A stretch of DNA of 64,000 bases, from contig JANPBM010000040.1 of NCBI GenBank assembly GCA_031430435.1, positions 1 through 64,000 of the forward strand, in the 5' to 3' direction. Positions 7,435-16,950 of this stretch are shown piece after piece. A program made the position numbers and the translations under genes. Positions within the stretch are counted from its first letter, which is position 1, and every line of letters begins with the position of its first letter. Source of the stretch: JANNVK01 sp031430435. GTDB taxonomy: Bacteria; Acidobacteriota; Blastocatellia; Pyrinomonadales; Pyrinomonadaceae. Under the pieces are notes generated by a model. The model saw nothing but the letters and a program-made list of their open reading frames with translations. It made no database searches and had not been told where the DNA came from.

Positions 7435-9501
7435 ATGAAAAAATCAATCTTTCTTTTAGTCGCTCTCAGTTTTTTGCTTAATTCCGTCGTCTTTGCCGAT
7501 GAAGGAATGTGGACGTTTGATAATTTGCCGCTCAAACAATGGAAAGAGCGTTATAATTTTGAGCCGAATCAGGCTTGGATTGACAATATTCGGCTTGCTT
7601 CGGTTCGGCTTGACGGCGGTTCGGGCAGTTTTGTTTCGCCCGACGGGTTACTGATTACAAATCAGCACGTTGCGTCGGGGCAACTCGGCAAACTGTCGAG
7701 CAAAGAAAGAGATTTGATAAAAAACGGCTTTTACGCCCGCACGCAAGCCGAAGAACTGAAAACGCCCGATATGGAAATTAACGTGCTTGTTTCGCTTGAA
7801 GATGTAACCGACAAAGTTCAATCTTCGGTAAAAACAGGTGCAAGCGATAAAGAAGCCGCCGAACAACGAAAAGTTGTGATTGCCGGAATCGAAAAAGAAT
7901 CAACCGAAAAAACAGGTTTGAAAAGCAATGTAATTTCTTTTTACAACGGCGGCGAATATCGGCTTTATCGTTTCAAAGTTTATAACGATGTCCGGGTGGT
8001 TTTTGCTCCCGAAGAACAAATTGCGGCTTTCGGCGGCGATTACGATAATTTTACTTTTCCTCGGCACGATTTAGACATAACTTTTTTGCGTGTGTATGAA
8101 AACGGTCAACCCGCCAAAACTCCGAATTATTTAAAATGGTCTGAAACAGGTGCGACCGACGGCGAGTTTGTCATCGCTTCCGGAAATCCGGGTTCGACCG
8201 CTCGGCTTTTAACTGTTGCCCAACTAAAATATCAACGCGACATCGGCAACCCTTTGCAGAAAAAAGTTTGGTCGGTCAATCGCGATGCGTTGGAAAAATA
8301 CGGTAAACTCGGCGAGGAACAACATCGGCAAGCAAGCGGCGGAATTCGTTCGCTCAATAATTCGCTCAAGCGTTTGACAGGTCAGCAAGACGGTTTGTTG
8401 AATCCGCGAATGTTTGCCAAAAAAGAAGCGGAAGAAAAAGACTTAAAAGAGAAGTTGGCGAAAATACCTGAATTAAACAAACAATATGCTCCGGCGTGGC
8501 TGCAAATCGAGAAGGTTTACGCCGAATTGCCGAAACGGGCGAATCAACGTGCTTTTTCAACTTTATCTGCTTCGCGGCTCGGCTCGATGGCTTCGCAAAT
8601 AGTTCGCTACGCCGAAGAAATCAAAAAGCCGAACGATCAACGTTACGATGAATTTCGTGATACAAGGCTTGATGCTTTCAAACGCGGTTTGCTTTCAACT
8701 GCTCCGATTTACCTTGATTTAGAAGAGGCTTCGTTGTTGGCGTGGCTTTCGGAAGCAAGAAAAACTTTGGGCAATAACGATCCGTTTATCAAAGCCGCGT
8801 TCGGTGATGCAGACACGTCGGAAGTCGTCAAACGTGCGATTCGGGAAACAAAGTTGAAAGATGTCGCCGAGAGAAAAGCGTTGCTCGACGGCGGAGCAGA
8901 AGCGATTGCCAAATCAACCGATCCGCTGATTACGCTTGCCCGACGCGTTGAACCTGTTATCCGCGAAATTCGTGCGTGGAGCGAAGAAAAAATTGTCAAT
9001 GTTGAAACAACTGCGGGCGAAAAAATCGCCAAAGCACGTTTCGCGGCTTACGGCAGAACCATTTCGCCCGACGCAAATTTTAATCTGCGGGTTGCTTACG
9101 GCAGAGTCAAAGGTTACGACGAAGATACAACTTTAGTGCCTTATAAAACAACATTTTACGGGTTATTTGACCGTGCCGAAAGTTTCTCGGAAATGTCGCC
9201 GTTCAATCTGACACCGCGTTGGAAAGAAGGTCGCAACAAACTTAATTTGGCAACGCCGATCAATTTTGTTTACACCGCAGACACAATCGGCGGAATGTCC
9301 GGTTCGCCGATTATCAACCGAAATGCCGAATTTGTCGGGATAAATTTCGACAGTAATCTGCAAAAACTTTCAAATCGTTATTGGTATATCGAAGAAGAAG
9401 AAGGCTCGCGGGCAGTCGGCGTTCACAGTGCGGGAATTTTGGAAGCGTTGCGGAAATTATACGATGCAGACAACTTGGCAAAAGAACTTGTCGGTAAATA
9501 A
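7435..9501 (+). CDS. S46 dipeptidyl-peptidase (DPP7/DPP11 family)
   Basis: 688 residues with a signal peptide (cleavage near VFADEG). It removes dipeptides from peptide N-termini in the periplasm or at the surface. The serine-protease triad is visible: H78 in ITNQHVASG, D214 in FPRHDLDITFLRVY and S622 in GGMSGSPIIN. The residue 18 positions after the catalytic serine, which sets specificity in this family (Gly in DPP7, Arg or Ser in DPP11), is S640 in NFDSN, which points to an acidic-residue preference like DPP11. Length is normal. It leads an operon with GDPD and HIT genes, each 3 bp apart. Confidence 0.93.
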   Translation: MKKSIFLLVALSFLLNSVVFADEGMWTFDNLPLKQWKERYNFEPNQAWIDNIRLASVRLDGGSGSFVSPDGLLITNQHVASGQLGKLSSKERDLIKNGFYARTQAEELKTPDMEINVLVSLEDVTDKVQSSVKTGASDKEAAEQRKVVIAGIEKESTEKTGLKSNVISFYNGGEYRLYRFKVYNDVRVVFAPEEQIAAFGGDYDNFTFPRHDLDITFLRVYENGQPAKTPNYLKWSETGATDGEFVIASGNPGSTARLLTVAQLKYQRDIGNPLQKKVWSVNRDALEKYGKLGEEQHRQASGGIRSLNNSLKRLTGQQDGLLNPRMFAKKEAEEKDLKEKLAKIPELNKQYAPAWLQIEKVYAELPKRANQRAFSTLSASRLGSMASQIVRYAEEIKKPNDQRYDEFRDTRLDAFKRGLLSTAPIYLDLEEASLLAWLSEARKTLGNNDPFIKAAFGDADTSEVVKRAIRETKLKDVAERKALLDGGAEAIAKSTDPLITLARRVEPVIREIRAWSEEKIVNVETTAGEKIAKARFAAYGRTISPDANFNLRVAYGRVKGYDEDTTLVPYKTTFYGLFDRAESFSEMSPFNLTPRWKEGRNKLNLATPINFVYTADTIGGMSGSPIINRNAEFVGINFDSNLQKLSNRYWYIEEEEGSRAVGVHSAGILEALRKLYDADNLAKELVGK

Positions 9502-9504
9502 ATT

Positions 9505-10422
9505 GTGAAAACATTTACCCGTAAATTGCTGAAAGTAATGGGCTTTCTGTCGCTCGCCCTAATTTTGACGGTAGGCGTAATTTACATTTATTTGGCTTCG
9601 CAAAAAGGTGAGAAAGCAGTCGAAAAAGAGATTTTCAAAAATAATAATCGGTCTTTTCTAGTTTTCGCGCATCGCGGCGGCGGCGGAATTTATCCTGAAA
9701 ATACGCTTGAAGCCTTTCGATATTCGGCGGAAATGAAGGTTGATGTTTTGGAGTTGGATATTCACGCCACGTCCGACGGAAAACTGGTTGTTCTGCACGA
9801 TTCAAGCGTTGACCGCACAACCGACGGAAGCGGAAAAGTTAAAGAAATGACGCTTGCCGAGTTGAAAAAACTTGATGCAGGCTATCAATTTTCAACCGAC
9901 GACGGACAAACTTTTCCGTTTCGCGGCAAAAATATCACGATTCCGACGCTCGAAGAAATTTTCAACGCATTTCCGCAGACTAAATTCAATATCGAACCGA
10001 AACAGTCCGAACCTTCGATTGTTATTCCTTTTTGCCGTCTTTTACGAGAAAAGAAAAAGACCGATAAAGTAATGGTCGGCTCGTTCAATCAAACCGTAAT
10101 CGACGAATTTCGCCGCGAATGTCCCGAAGTTGCCACATCCGCAAGTCCGTCGGAAGTAACCGAATTTATCGCTTATCAAAAACCGGGTTTAAGCGGTTCA
10201 TACACGCCGGTAATGCAAGCCTTGCAAGTTCCCGAACAAATCGGCGGCGTTCAAATTGTCACGAAAGATTTTGTCGAATCAGCACATAAATTAAACTTGC
10301 GGATACACGTTTGGACAATCAACGAAACCGTTGATATGCAAAGACTTATAGATTTAGGCGTGGACGGAATTATGACCGATTATCCCGATAAATTATTGGA
10401 ATTGGTTAAGCCGCAAAAGTAA
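9505..10422 (+). CDS. Glycerophosphodiester phosphodiesterase
   Basis: 305 residues. An N-terminal membrane segment (about residues 11-31) anchors the enzyme or exports it. The GDPD TIM-barrel signature is complete: H56-R57 in FAHRGGGGIYPENT with E65, ELDIHATSDG (E83, D85) and VVLHDSSVDRTT (H98). It hydrolyses glycerophosphodiesters from deacylated phospholipids to glycerol-3-phosphate and an alcohol. The start is GTG at 9505, three bases after the S46 stop. The C-terminus RIHVWTINE and GVDGIMTDYPD is typical. Confidence 0.92.
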   Translation: MKTFTRKLLKVMGFLSLALILTVGVIYIYLASQKGEKAVEKEIFKNNNRSFLVFAHRGGGGIYPENTLEAFRYSAEMKVDVLELDIHATSDGKLVVLHDSSVDRTTDGSGKVKEMTLAELKKLDAGYQFSTDDGQTFPFRGKNITIPTLEEIFNAFPQTKFNIEPKQSEPSIVIPFCRLLREKKKTDKVMVGSFNQTVIDEFRRECPEVATSASPSEVTEFIAYQKPGLSGSYTPVMQALQVPEQIGGVQIVTKDFVESAHKLNLRIHVWTINETVDMQRLIDLGVDGIMTDYPDKLLELVKPQK

Positions 10423-10425
10423 ATT

Positions 10426-10929
10426 ATGACAGATAAATTTTCACGCAGAGATTTTTTAACGGCTGCAAGTTCCGTTGGTTTGCTTGCGTTAATTTCACCC
10501 AATCAAGCATTATCGCAAACCGAAGACAACTGTATTTTTTGCAAGTTCGCGGCAAACAAAGGCAGTTTTGTAAAACTTTGGGAAGACAAAAACTTTCTCG
10601 CGTTTCTTGATTACAGACCGATTACCGAAGGTCATACTTTGCTGATTCCGAAACAACATTTCGAGTATATTTTTGATTTGAGCGACAAACTTTACGGCAA
10701 AATTTTCAAACGTGCCAAGCAATTATCAAAGCCGCTGAAAACTGCAATGGAAGCAAAACGAATCGGCATAATTGTTGAAGGCTTCGGAGTTAATCACGTT
10801 CATATTCATCTCGTTCCGCTGAAAACAGGCGGCGAACTTTTGAAAAAAGGCACGGTCAGCGTAACCGATGAAGCGTTTGCAAAGACGGCGGAAAAGATTA
10901 AAAGCGAGATTGCGGAAAGTAAAATTTGA
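10426..10929 (+). CDS. Exported HIT-family hydrolase with Tat signal
   Basis: 167 residues. The catalytic histidine triad is NHVHIHLVP (H124, H126, H128), and CIFCKF (C36, C39) is a metal-site pair seen in many HIT proteins. HIT enzymes hydrolyse nucleotide-phosphate bonds, usually in the cytoplasm. Here a twin-arginine leader precedes the domain: SRRDFLTAASSVGLLALIS. This suggests export by the Tat pathway and a periplasmic substrate. It is the third gene of an operon of exported hydrolases. Family assignment is strong, export is inference from the leader. Confidence 0.88.
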   Translation: MTDKFSRRDFLTAASSVGLLALISPNQALSQTEDNCIFCKFAANKGSFVKLWEDKNFLAFLDYRPITEGHTLLIPKQHFEYIFDLSDKLYGKIFKRAKQLSKPLKTAMEAKRIGIIVEGFGVNHVHIHLVPLKTGGELLKKGTVSVTDEAFAKTAEKIKSEIAESKI

Positions 10930-10970
10930 AATCTCGCTTAGATTATCATTAGTGTCAAATTTATTGAGCC

Positions 10971-11978
10971 TTAATCTTTTTTCGCCTTAGAAATCCCGTA
11001 AATCAGTTTGTCCAAGTTCTTTTCCGCGAAAAATTTTCCGCAAATATCCGAAGCGGTCGATAGAATTCCGTCCAAAGTTGTAGAATCCGGAGCAAGCATT
11101 TTATAAGTTTGCGTTAAAGCATCTGCATCGGAAAGACCTTTTATCTCCTTAAGAGTTTCGCAAAGTAAATGAACGCGTAAGCCTTGATCTTTTAGTTTTC
11201 CGAGTTCGGCAATGAGCCAGCTTAAGGCGAGAAAATAAGGTTTATTGAGCATGAAAAGATGTTTATTTTCACCGACTTCGGGCATTTTATTAAACGGTGA
11301 ATTAACGATTTCGGGCGTTAAGTATTTTGTCGAATCAGCATTCGTTTCATTCGTTTCATTCGTTTCAAAAAGCTGAATGTTGCCGCGCAAGGCTTGCGGG
11401 TAAATACTGAGCCAACGCAATTTGCGGCGTAATTCGTGTACTTGCGTTTCAAGATCGGTGAAACCTTTGGCGTGTTCGCCGAAGAAAGTGTTAATTTCGC
11501 CAACTTGTTCTTTGTAATACGCATCAATCTCTTTTACTTCGTCCTTTCCTTTCTGCCATTCAACGTCTTTCAGTTTTTTGCGAATTGATTTTAACTGCGT
11601 TGCACTTTCGCCAAGCCATTTGTTTTCAACTAATAATGCGTTAAATTTCGCCGTGCTTTCCACAGTTTTTTCCTGCGAATATTTCGTAACCGCGACCGTA
11701 ATTTTCTTGTTAGCGGCAAATTCCTTGGCGAAATTATCGTAATAATCAATTGCACCAAGTGCATCTTCGAGCGTTTTGAAGTTCTCTTTTATCTCCGAAA
11801 AAGCCTTTTTGTCGTGCAGATTAGAATAAATTTTCGCCAGTCCTTCGAGCATAAAAAGCGGAGTTCTCGCGTTATTTTTATAGAGCCAAAATCCCGCGTC
11901 GGACTGTTTTTCCGCGTCGTTCAAGAGTTTCTCAAGCCGGCTTAAATAATAATCGAATCGTTCAATACCTTTTTTCAT
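10971..11978 (-). CDS. Helical protein of unknown function, weakly CHAD-like
   Basis: 335 residues, no signal peptide, rich in lysine and helix-forming residues. VHELRRKLRWLSIYPQAL near residues 181-198 recalls the conserved histidine/arginine helix of CHAD domains, which bind polyphosphate, but the remaining CHAD pattern is not clear. A short Asn-Glu-Thr repeat (FETNETNETN) is encoded by a nine-base repeat at about 11338-11371. It is transcribed convergently with the HIT gene. I cannot assign a function. Confidence 0.6.
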   Translation of the reverse strand: MKKGIERFDYYLSRLEKLLNDAEKQSDAGFWLYKNNARTPLFMLEGLAKIYSNLHDKKAFSEIKENFKTLEDALGAIDYYDNFAKEFAANKKITVAVTKYSQEKTVESTAKFNALLVENKWLGESATQLKSIRKKLKDVEWQKGKDEVKEIDAYYKEQVGEINTFFGEHAKGFTDLETQVHELRRKLRWLSIYPQALRGNIQLFETNETNETNADSTKYLTPEIVNSPFNKMPEVGENKHLFMLNKPYFLALSWLIAELGKLKDQGLRVHLLCETLKEIKGLSDADALTQTYKMLAPDSTTLDGILSTASDICGKFFAEKNLDKLIYGISKAKKD

Positions 11979-12178
11979 AGAATTTAATCATATACTCGGC
12001 ACAAGTTTGTGTCTATTTCACCGAATCTTTAACAAAAGAAACAGCTTGCCGGAAATTGCGTTTTCTGCTCGATTATCTGAAAATAATCTAAGTCGGAAAA
12101 AGCAAAAAGACGAAAGTTTTTGCGCAAAAAGAACGAGTCGTCGAAGCCGTTTGAAGAAAAACCGGTAAAAATCTGAAA

Positions 12179-12605
12179 ATGTTACAAAAGAATCTGCAAC
12201 AGGCAGTTAATAAGTGGAAAAACGAAGGCTTGAGATTACAAAAGCCGCTCTCGGCAATCGAAGTCAAGGCTGCTTTGGCAAAGTCCGGTATTTCGGCGGC
12301 AAAAGAAGTTATTGAAATGTATGCGATTTTTAACGGATTCGCCGAAGATGGTTTAGATTCCGAGTGTATGACGTTGGACCGTCGAAAAAGTGTCGGCGGA
12401 ATACCAAAAAGAATCGCAATATGTCGTGTTTGCGGACTTTTTATTCGATTCGCATTGGTACGCTTTCAAAACCGACGATGAAAATACGGCATCGGTTTAT
12501 TTATATTACGGCGATAACGAAACCGTGAAAATTTCAAACTCGCTCGCCGAGTTTTTTGAGTTATACTTGACTGAACCTTCAAAATTATTGTTTGAAGCCG
12601 AATAA
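12179..12605 (+). pseudogene. SMI1/KNR4-like gene split by a frameshift
   Basis: Two overlapping frames make one protein when a single missing base is restored. Frame one starts at 12179 (LSAIEVKAALAKSGISAAKE, EMYAIFNGFAEDGLDSECMTL) and loses sense near 12375. Frame three continues from there to the stop at 12605 (VSAEYQKESQYVVFADFLFD, HWYAFKTDDENTASVYLYYG, SLAEFFELYL). Adding one base at TTGG would give MTL-W-TVEKVSAEYQ. The pattern fits SMI1/KNR4 proteins, often immunity or regulatory proteins. It is either a broken gene or a sequencing error. It lies directly upstream of glyA. Confidence 0.65.
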
Positions 12606-12613
12606 TAAAATTT

Positions 12614-13897
12614 ATGAATAATCTTTTTACGGCAAATTTATCGGAAGTTGATTCGGTAATCAGCGAGGCAATTAACCGCGAAACTAATCGTCAATCGGGC
12701 GGATTGGAACTTATCGCGTCGGAAAATTTTGTTTCGGAGGCGGTTTTACAGGCGGCAGGTTCGGTTTTTACCAATAAATACGCCGAAGGCTATCCGACCA
12801 AACGATATTACGGCGGTTGCGAATTTGCCGATGTGGTCGAACAAACCGCGATTGATCGGGCGAAACAAATCTTCGGCGCGGAACACGCCAACGTTCAACC
12901 GCATTCGGGCGCGCAGGCGAATATGGCGGTGTTTATGGCGGCTTTGGAACACGGCGACCAAATTCTCGGGATGAATCTTTCGCACGGCGGACATCTTTCG
13001 CACGGTCATCCGCTCAATTTTTCGGGCTTAAATTACACGGTTGCCGATTATGGCGTAAATCGTGAAACCGAGTTGATCGATTACGACGAATTGCAAAAAA
13101 CCGCCGAAACAACTCGCCCGAAAATGATTATTTGCGGCGCTTCGGCGTATCCGCGAATCATTGATTTTGCCCGCATCGGCGAAATTGCCAAATCCGTCGG
13201 CGCAAAAATGATGGCAGACATCGCCCATATTTCGGGTTTAGTCGCGGCAGGTTTGCATCCGTCGCCGGTGCCGTATGCCGATTTTGTTACCACAACCACG
13301 CATAAAACTCTTCGCGGACCGCGCGGCGGTTTGATTTTGTGCCGAGAAGAATATGCGGCGGACATCAATCGCCGAGTTTTCCCGGGCGTACAAGGCGGAC
13401 CGCTGGTTCATATTATCGCCGCCAAAGCCGTCGCGTTCGGCGAAGCGTTGCGCGACGATTTCAAAACGTATCAAACCCAAGTTATCGCCAACGCCAAAGT
13501 TTTAGCCGAAACATTGCAAAACGAAGGTCTCAGAATTGTTTCGGGCGGAACAGATAATCATTTAATGTTGGTCGATGTTTTTATGAACGGCAAAGGAATT
13601 ACGGGCAAAGTCGCCGAAAAAGCGTTGGACGAAGTTCACATTACGGTCAATAAAAACACGATTCCGTTTGACCAAAATAAACCGTTTACAACATCGGGAA
13701 TTCGTCTCGGAACACCCGCGCTGACGACTCGCGGAATGAAAGAAGCCGAAATGAAACAAATCGGTAAACTCATCGCAAATCTGATTCGCGAACCTGAATC
13801 GGCAGAAGTTAAGACAAACGTCAAACGCGATGTTGCCGAATTAACCGCGAAGTTTCCGCTGTATGCGAGCCGCGGCAAAGCAAATTCCGCAGGTTAA
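12614..13897 (+). CDS. glyA: Serine hydroxymethyltransferase
   Basis: 427 residues, full length. It interconverts serine and glycine with transfer of a one-carbon unit to tetrahydrofolate, using pyridoxal phosphate. The PLP lysine is K231 in TTTTHKTLRGPRGG. Other signatures are GLELIASENFVS, YAEGYPTKRYYGGCE, VQPHSGAQANMAVFMAAL and ADIAHISGLVAAG. The start lies 9 bp after the broken SMI1-like gene, and a strong hairpin terminator follows at 13932. Confidence 0.97.
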   Translation: MNNLFTANLSEVDSVISEAINRETNRQSGGLELIASENFVSEAVLQAAGSVFTNKYAEGYPTKRYYGGCEFADVVEQTAIDRAKQIFGAEHANVQPHSGAQANMAVFMAALEHGDQILGMNLSHGGHLSHGHPLNFSGLNYTVADYGVNRETELIDYDELQKTAETTRPKMIICGASAYPRIIDFARIGEIAKSVGAKMMADIAHISGLVAAGLHPSPVPYADFVTTTTHKTLRGPRGGLILCREEYAADINRRVFPGVQGGPLVHIIAAKAVAFGEALRDDFKTYQTQVIANAKVLAETLQNEGLRIVSGGTDNHLMLVDVFMNGKGITGKVAEKALDEVHITVNKNTIPFDQNKPFTTSGIRLGTPALTTRGMKEAEMKQIGKLIANLIREPESAEVKTNVKRDVAELTAKFPLYASRGKANSAG

Positions 13898-13931
13898 AAT
13901 GTAATTAACCGTCATAAGTTTTTGACATTTC

Positions 13932-13973
13932 GCCTAAGTAAAGCTAACGTTTTTGCTTAGGCTTTTGTTTTTT
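13932..13973 (+). terminator. Rho-independent terminator after glyA
   Basis: GCCTAAG (13932-13938) pairs with CTTAGGC (13956-13962), followed by a T-rich run. It lies 35 bp after the glyA stop. Confidence 0.85.
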
Positions 13974-13998
13974 AAATCAAACTCAAATCAATAGAAAG

Positions 13999-15042
13999 TT
14001 GGCTGATAATTTTTCAATTTCATCAAGTATTGCCGCCGATGTGCGCCACGTTAAAGACTCGCCAAAGGCATACGAATGGTGGTATTTTGATGCGTTGAGC
14101 GATGACGGACGTGATTGCGTAGTGATAATTTTCCTCGAAAATTTCATCTTTTCGCCAAGCTATAATTCATCTGAAAACCCGAATGTTCCTGCCGTTTCAT
14201 TCACCTATTACCGCGACGGAAAACCGATTTATCGGAGCATGAACGAGTTTGCGGCGGCAGGTTTTTCGGCAAGCGAAGTCGAACCTTTTTGCAAAATCGG
14301 CGACAACGAAATGCGGTTTGAAAAAGCGCCGTACGGATCGGGTTATCTGCTCACAATCAACGCCGTTTTATTCAAAAATCGAAAGTTGAAAGCAACGTTC
14401 GAATGGCTTTTAATCGAGAGTGATTTCAAGTCTGACAACGACGTAAATCCTTCAAATACACATAGTTGGAATTTAGTTTCGCCGCGTGCGGACGTAACGG
14501 GAAACATCGAAGTTTTTCGCCGAAACGGAAAGCCGAAAGATAAGATTCAGTTTCGCGGAACAGGTTATCACGACCATAATTTCGATACGCGTTGGTTGCC
14601 CGAAACGGTGGAAAACTGGCAGTGGGGAAGATGTCATTTTGCCGATTCGAGCGTAGTTTTTTATCGGTACAAAGAAATCGACGCGACTCTTGCGACAACT
14701 AAACTTTTCATTGTCAAAAACGGCGAGTTTCGTGAACTTGACGCTGTTTACGAAGAGGAAAATTTCAGCCGCGACATTTTCGGTTTAGCATTCCCGAAGC
14801 GTCTGCGATTTGCCTCCGAAGACAACTTTCGATTGCGTGTAAAGCAGACAAAAGTAATGGATTCGAGCTTTTTCTACTTGCGGTTTCAAAGTGAAATGAC
14901 GCTGATTTTACGCGACGGCAAACCACGCAAAATGCTCGGAATCAGCGAACAGTTATCGCCGAAAGCCTTGAAATTTCGCTGGCTCGATTGGCTCGTAAAG
15001 ATGCGAATCGGACGCAACGGCAAAGGTTCTTTTTTACCTTAA
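13999..15042 (+). CDS. CrtC-like (carotenoid hydratase fold) protein
   Basis: 347 residues. The opening HVKDSPKAYEWWYFDALSDD and the block RGTGYHDHNFDTRWLPETVE match the layout of the CrtC/hydroxyneurosporene synthase family, a double lipocalin-like fold. True CrtC adds water to carotenoids; no other carotenoid gene is visible here, so the substrate is open. No signal peptide is seen. The start is taken as TTG at 13999 because no ATG lies nearby before the conserved region. The 3' end overlaps the convergent ABC-F gene by nine bases. Confidence 0.7.
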   Translation: MADNFSISSSIAADVRHVKDSPKAYEWWYFDALSDDGRDCVVIIFLENFIFSPSYNSSENPNVPAVSFTYYRDGKPIYRSMNEFAAAGFSASEVEPFCKIGDNEMRFEKAPYGSGYLLTINAVLFKNRKLKATFEWLLIESDFKSDNDVNPSNTHSWNLVSPRADVTGNIEVFRRNGKPKDKIQFRGTGYHDHNFDTRWLPETVENWQWGRCHFADSSVVFYRYKEIDATLATTKLFIVKNGEFRELDAVYEEENFSRDIFGLAFPKRLRFASEDNFRLRVKQTKVMDSSFFYLRFQSEMTLILRDGKPRKMLGISEQLSPKALKFRWLDWLVKMRIGRNGKGSFLP

Positions 15043-16941
15043 TTCTTCTGAAAGCGTTTCCCATTCGGCATAGCATTTTTGAATTTCCGCTTGTTTCAAA
15101 TCAAACTTTGCCGAAACTTCGGCGAGTTTTCCGTGATTCGCGGCGACTTCGGGCAACGCCATTTCGTCCGATATTTTCGATAATTCATCTTCCAGTTTCG
15201 GAATGTTTTTTTCGATTTCGGCAATGCGTTTTTCAATCGTTTGACGCTGATTTTTTGAAAGATTATTCAACGGTTTCGGTGTTTCAACTTTCGGTGTTTC
15301 AACTTCAACGATTATTTCTTTTGCGGTTTCTTTTTTCGCAGGTTTATTGTTCTTTGCTCGCCATTCCAGATATTCGCTGTAATTTCCGTTGTGAAATTCA
15401 ACCGATTTATCTTGTTTGATTTCAAGCATTTGCGTACAAACTTGGTCAAGAAAATAACGGTCGTGGCTGACAACAATGACTGTTCCGCCGTAACTTTGCA
15501 ACGCGGCTTCAAGCGCTTCGCGCGACGGAATATCGAGATGGTTCGTCGGTTCGTCCAAGATTAAAACGTTGACTTTCGAGTAAATTAATTTCGCTAATGC
15601 CAGTCGTCCTTTTTCTCCGCCCGAAAGTGTGCCGACTCGTTTGAAAACATCGTCATCGGTGAATAAAAACCGAGCGAGAAAACCGCGAAGTTCGCCGTTG
15701 GTCGCCATCGGAGCAACTCGTCGGAGTTCGCCGATAACTTCGTTGCGTTCGTCTAAATCTTCCAGTTTTTGCGAATAATAACCTGTTTCAACCTTTGTTC
15801 CCCAAATCATTTCGCCCGAAATTTCACGGATTTGTCCTAAAATCGTCCGTAGAAAAGTGGTTTTCCCCGTGCCGTTTCCGCCGATTACGCCCAAACATTC
15901 GCCGCGATGAAGCGTGAAATCAATCTTTTTCGCCAATACTTTGTCGCCGTAACCGACCGCCAAATTTTCGACCATCAGCACATTTGTTCCCGCTCGTTCG
16001 ACCGTTTTTAAGTTGAAATTTCCGCTCGATTTATCGGCGGCAACGGATTCGATTCTGTCCATTTTTGCCAATAATGTGCGGCGAGATTTGGCTTGTTTCG
16101 TCTTTTGACCTTCCAAATTTCGGCGAATAAAATCTTCGGTTTTAGCGATATAGGCTTGCTGATTTTCAAACTCGCGGCGTTGCTGTTCGCGTCTTTCCTC
16201 GCGTTCGACCAAGTATTCCGAGTAATTTCCTTTGTAAACAATCGCCTTTCCTTGCTCCATTTCGATGATGCGATTAGCGGTTTTATCCAAAAAATAGCGG
16301 TCGTGGCTGATGATAACGTAACCGCTCGGATAAGTTAAAAGAAAATTTTCAAGCCATTCGACGGCTTCCACGTCGATATGATTTGTCGGTTCGTCCAACA
16401 GCAAAATATCCGGTTGCGACAACAAAAGTCTGACCATTCCGAGCCGATTTTTTTGTCCCCCGGAAAGCAGTTTTGTTTCCGTGTCCCAAGTTTCGGGCGT
16501 AAAACCCATGCCGAGCAAAATTGTTTCGGCTCGCGCGGTGTAGGTAAAACCGTCCGCCGTTTCAAATTCGGTCATCAAATCGGCATACGCCGTAAGAATT
16601 TCTTCCGAATGATCGGTTTCCATTTTTTTCTCGAGTTGACGCATTTCGGCTTCAATGTCGTGAATTCGCTGAAACGCCGAAAGTGCCGATGTGTGAACGG
16701 TTTCCGATTCGTTGAACGCGACATTTTGCTCCAATAATCCGAGTGAAAGCGTGTTCACTTTAACCATTTCGCCTTCGTCGGCGGTTTCTTGTCCCGCAAT
16801 AATTTTGAAAACGGTTGTTTTTCCCGCCCCGTTTCGCCCGACTAATCCGACTTTTTCAAACGGATTTATTTGGAATGAAACGCCGCGCAAAATTTCGTTG
16901 CCGCCGTAGGATTTTTCGATATTGTCTAATCTGAAAAGCAT
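15034..16941 (-). CDS. ABC-F family ATP-binding protein
   Basis: 635 residues with two ABC ATPase domains in one chain and no membrane segments, the hallmark of ABC-F translation factors. Domain 1: Walker A GRNGAGKT (about 35), signature LSGGQ, then LLLDEPTNHIDVEAVEWLE. A charged linker follows (EERREQQRREFENQQAYIAK). Domain 2: GGNGTGKT, LSGGEKGRLALAK, LILDEPTNHLDIPSREALE. The C-terminal tail is a coiled coil. Members act on the ribosome; which one this is (EttA-, Uup- or YbiT-like) I cannot decide. Confidence 0.92.
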   Translation of the reverse strand: MLFRLDNIEKSYGGNEILRGVSFQINPFEKVGLVGRNGAGKTTVFKIIAGQETADEGEMVKVNTLSLGLLEQNVAFNESETVHTSALSAFQRIHDIEAEMRQLEKKMETDHSEEILTAYADLMTEFETADGFTYTARAETILLGMGFTPETWDTETKLLSGGQKNRLGMVRLLLSQPDILLLDEPTNHIDVEAVEWLENFLLTYPSGYVIISHDRYFLDKTANRIIEMEQGKAIVYKGNYSEYLVEREERREQQRREFENQQAYIAKTEDFIRRNLEGQKTKQAKSRRTLLAKMDRIESVAADKSSGNFNLKTVERAGTNVLMVENLAVGYGDKVLAKKIDFTLHRGECLGVIGGNGTGKTTFLRTILGQIREISGEMIWGTKVETGYYSQKLEDLDERNEVIGELRRVAPMATNGELRGFLARFLFTDDDVFKRVGTLSGGEKGRLALAKLIYSKVNVLILDEPTNHLDIPSREALEAALQSYGGTVIVVSHDRYFLDQVCTQMLEIKQDKSVEFHNGNYSEYLEWRAKNNKPAKKETAKEIIVEVETPKVETPKPLNNLSKNQRQTIEKRIAEIEKNIPKLEDELSKISDEMALPEVAANHGKLAEVSAKFDLKQAEIQKCYAEWETLSEELR

Positions 16942-16950
16942 AAAAAAAAA

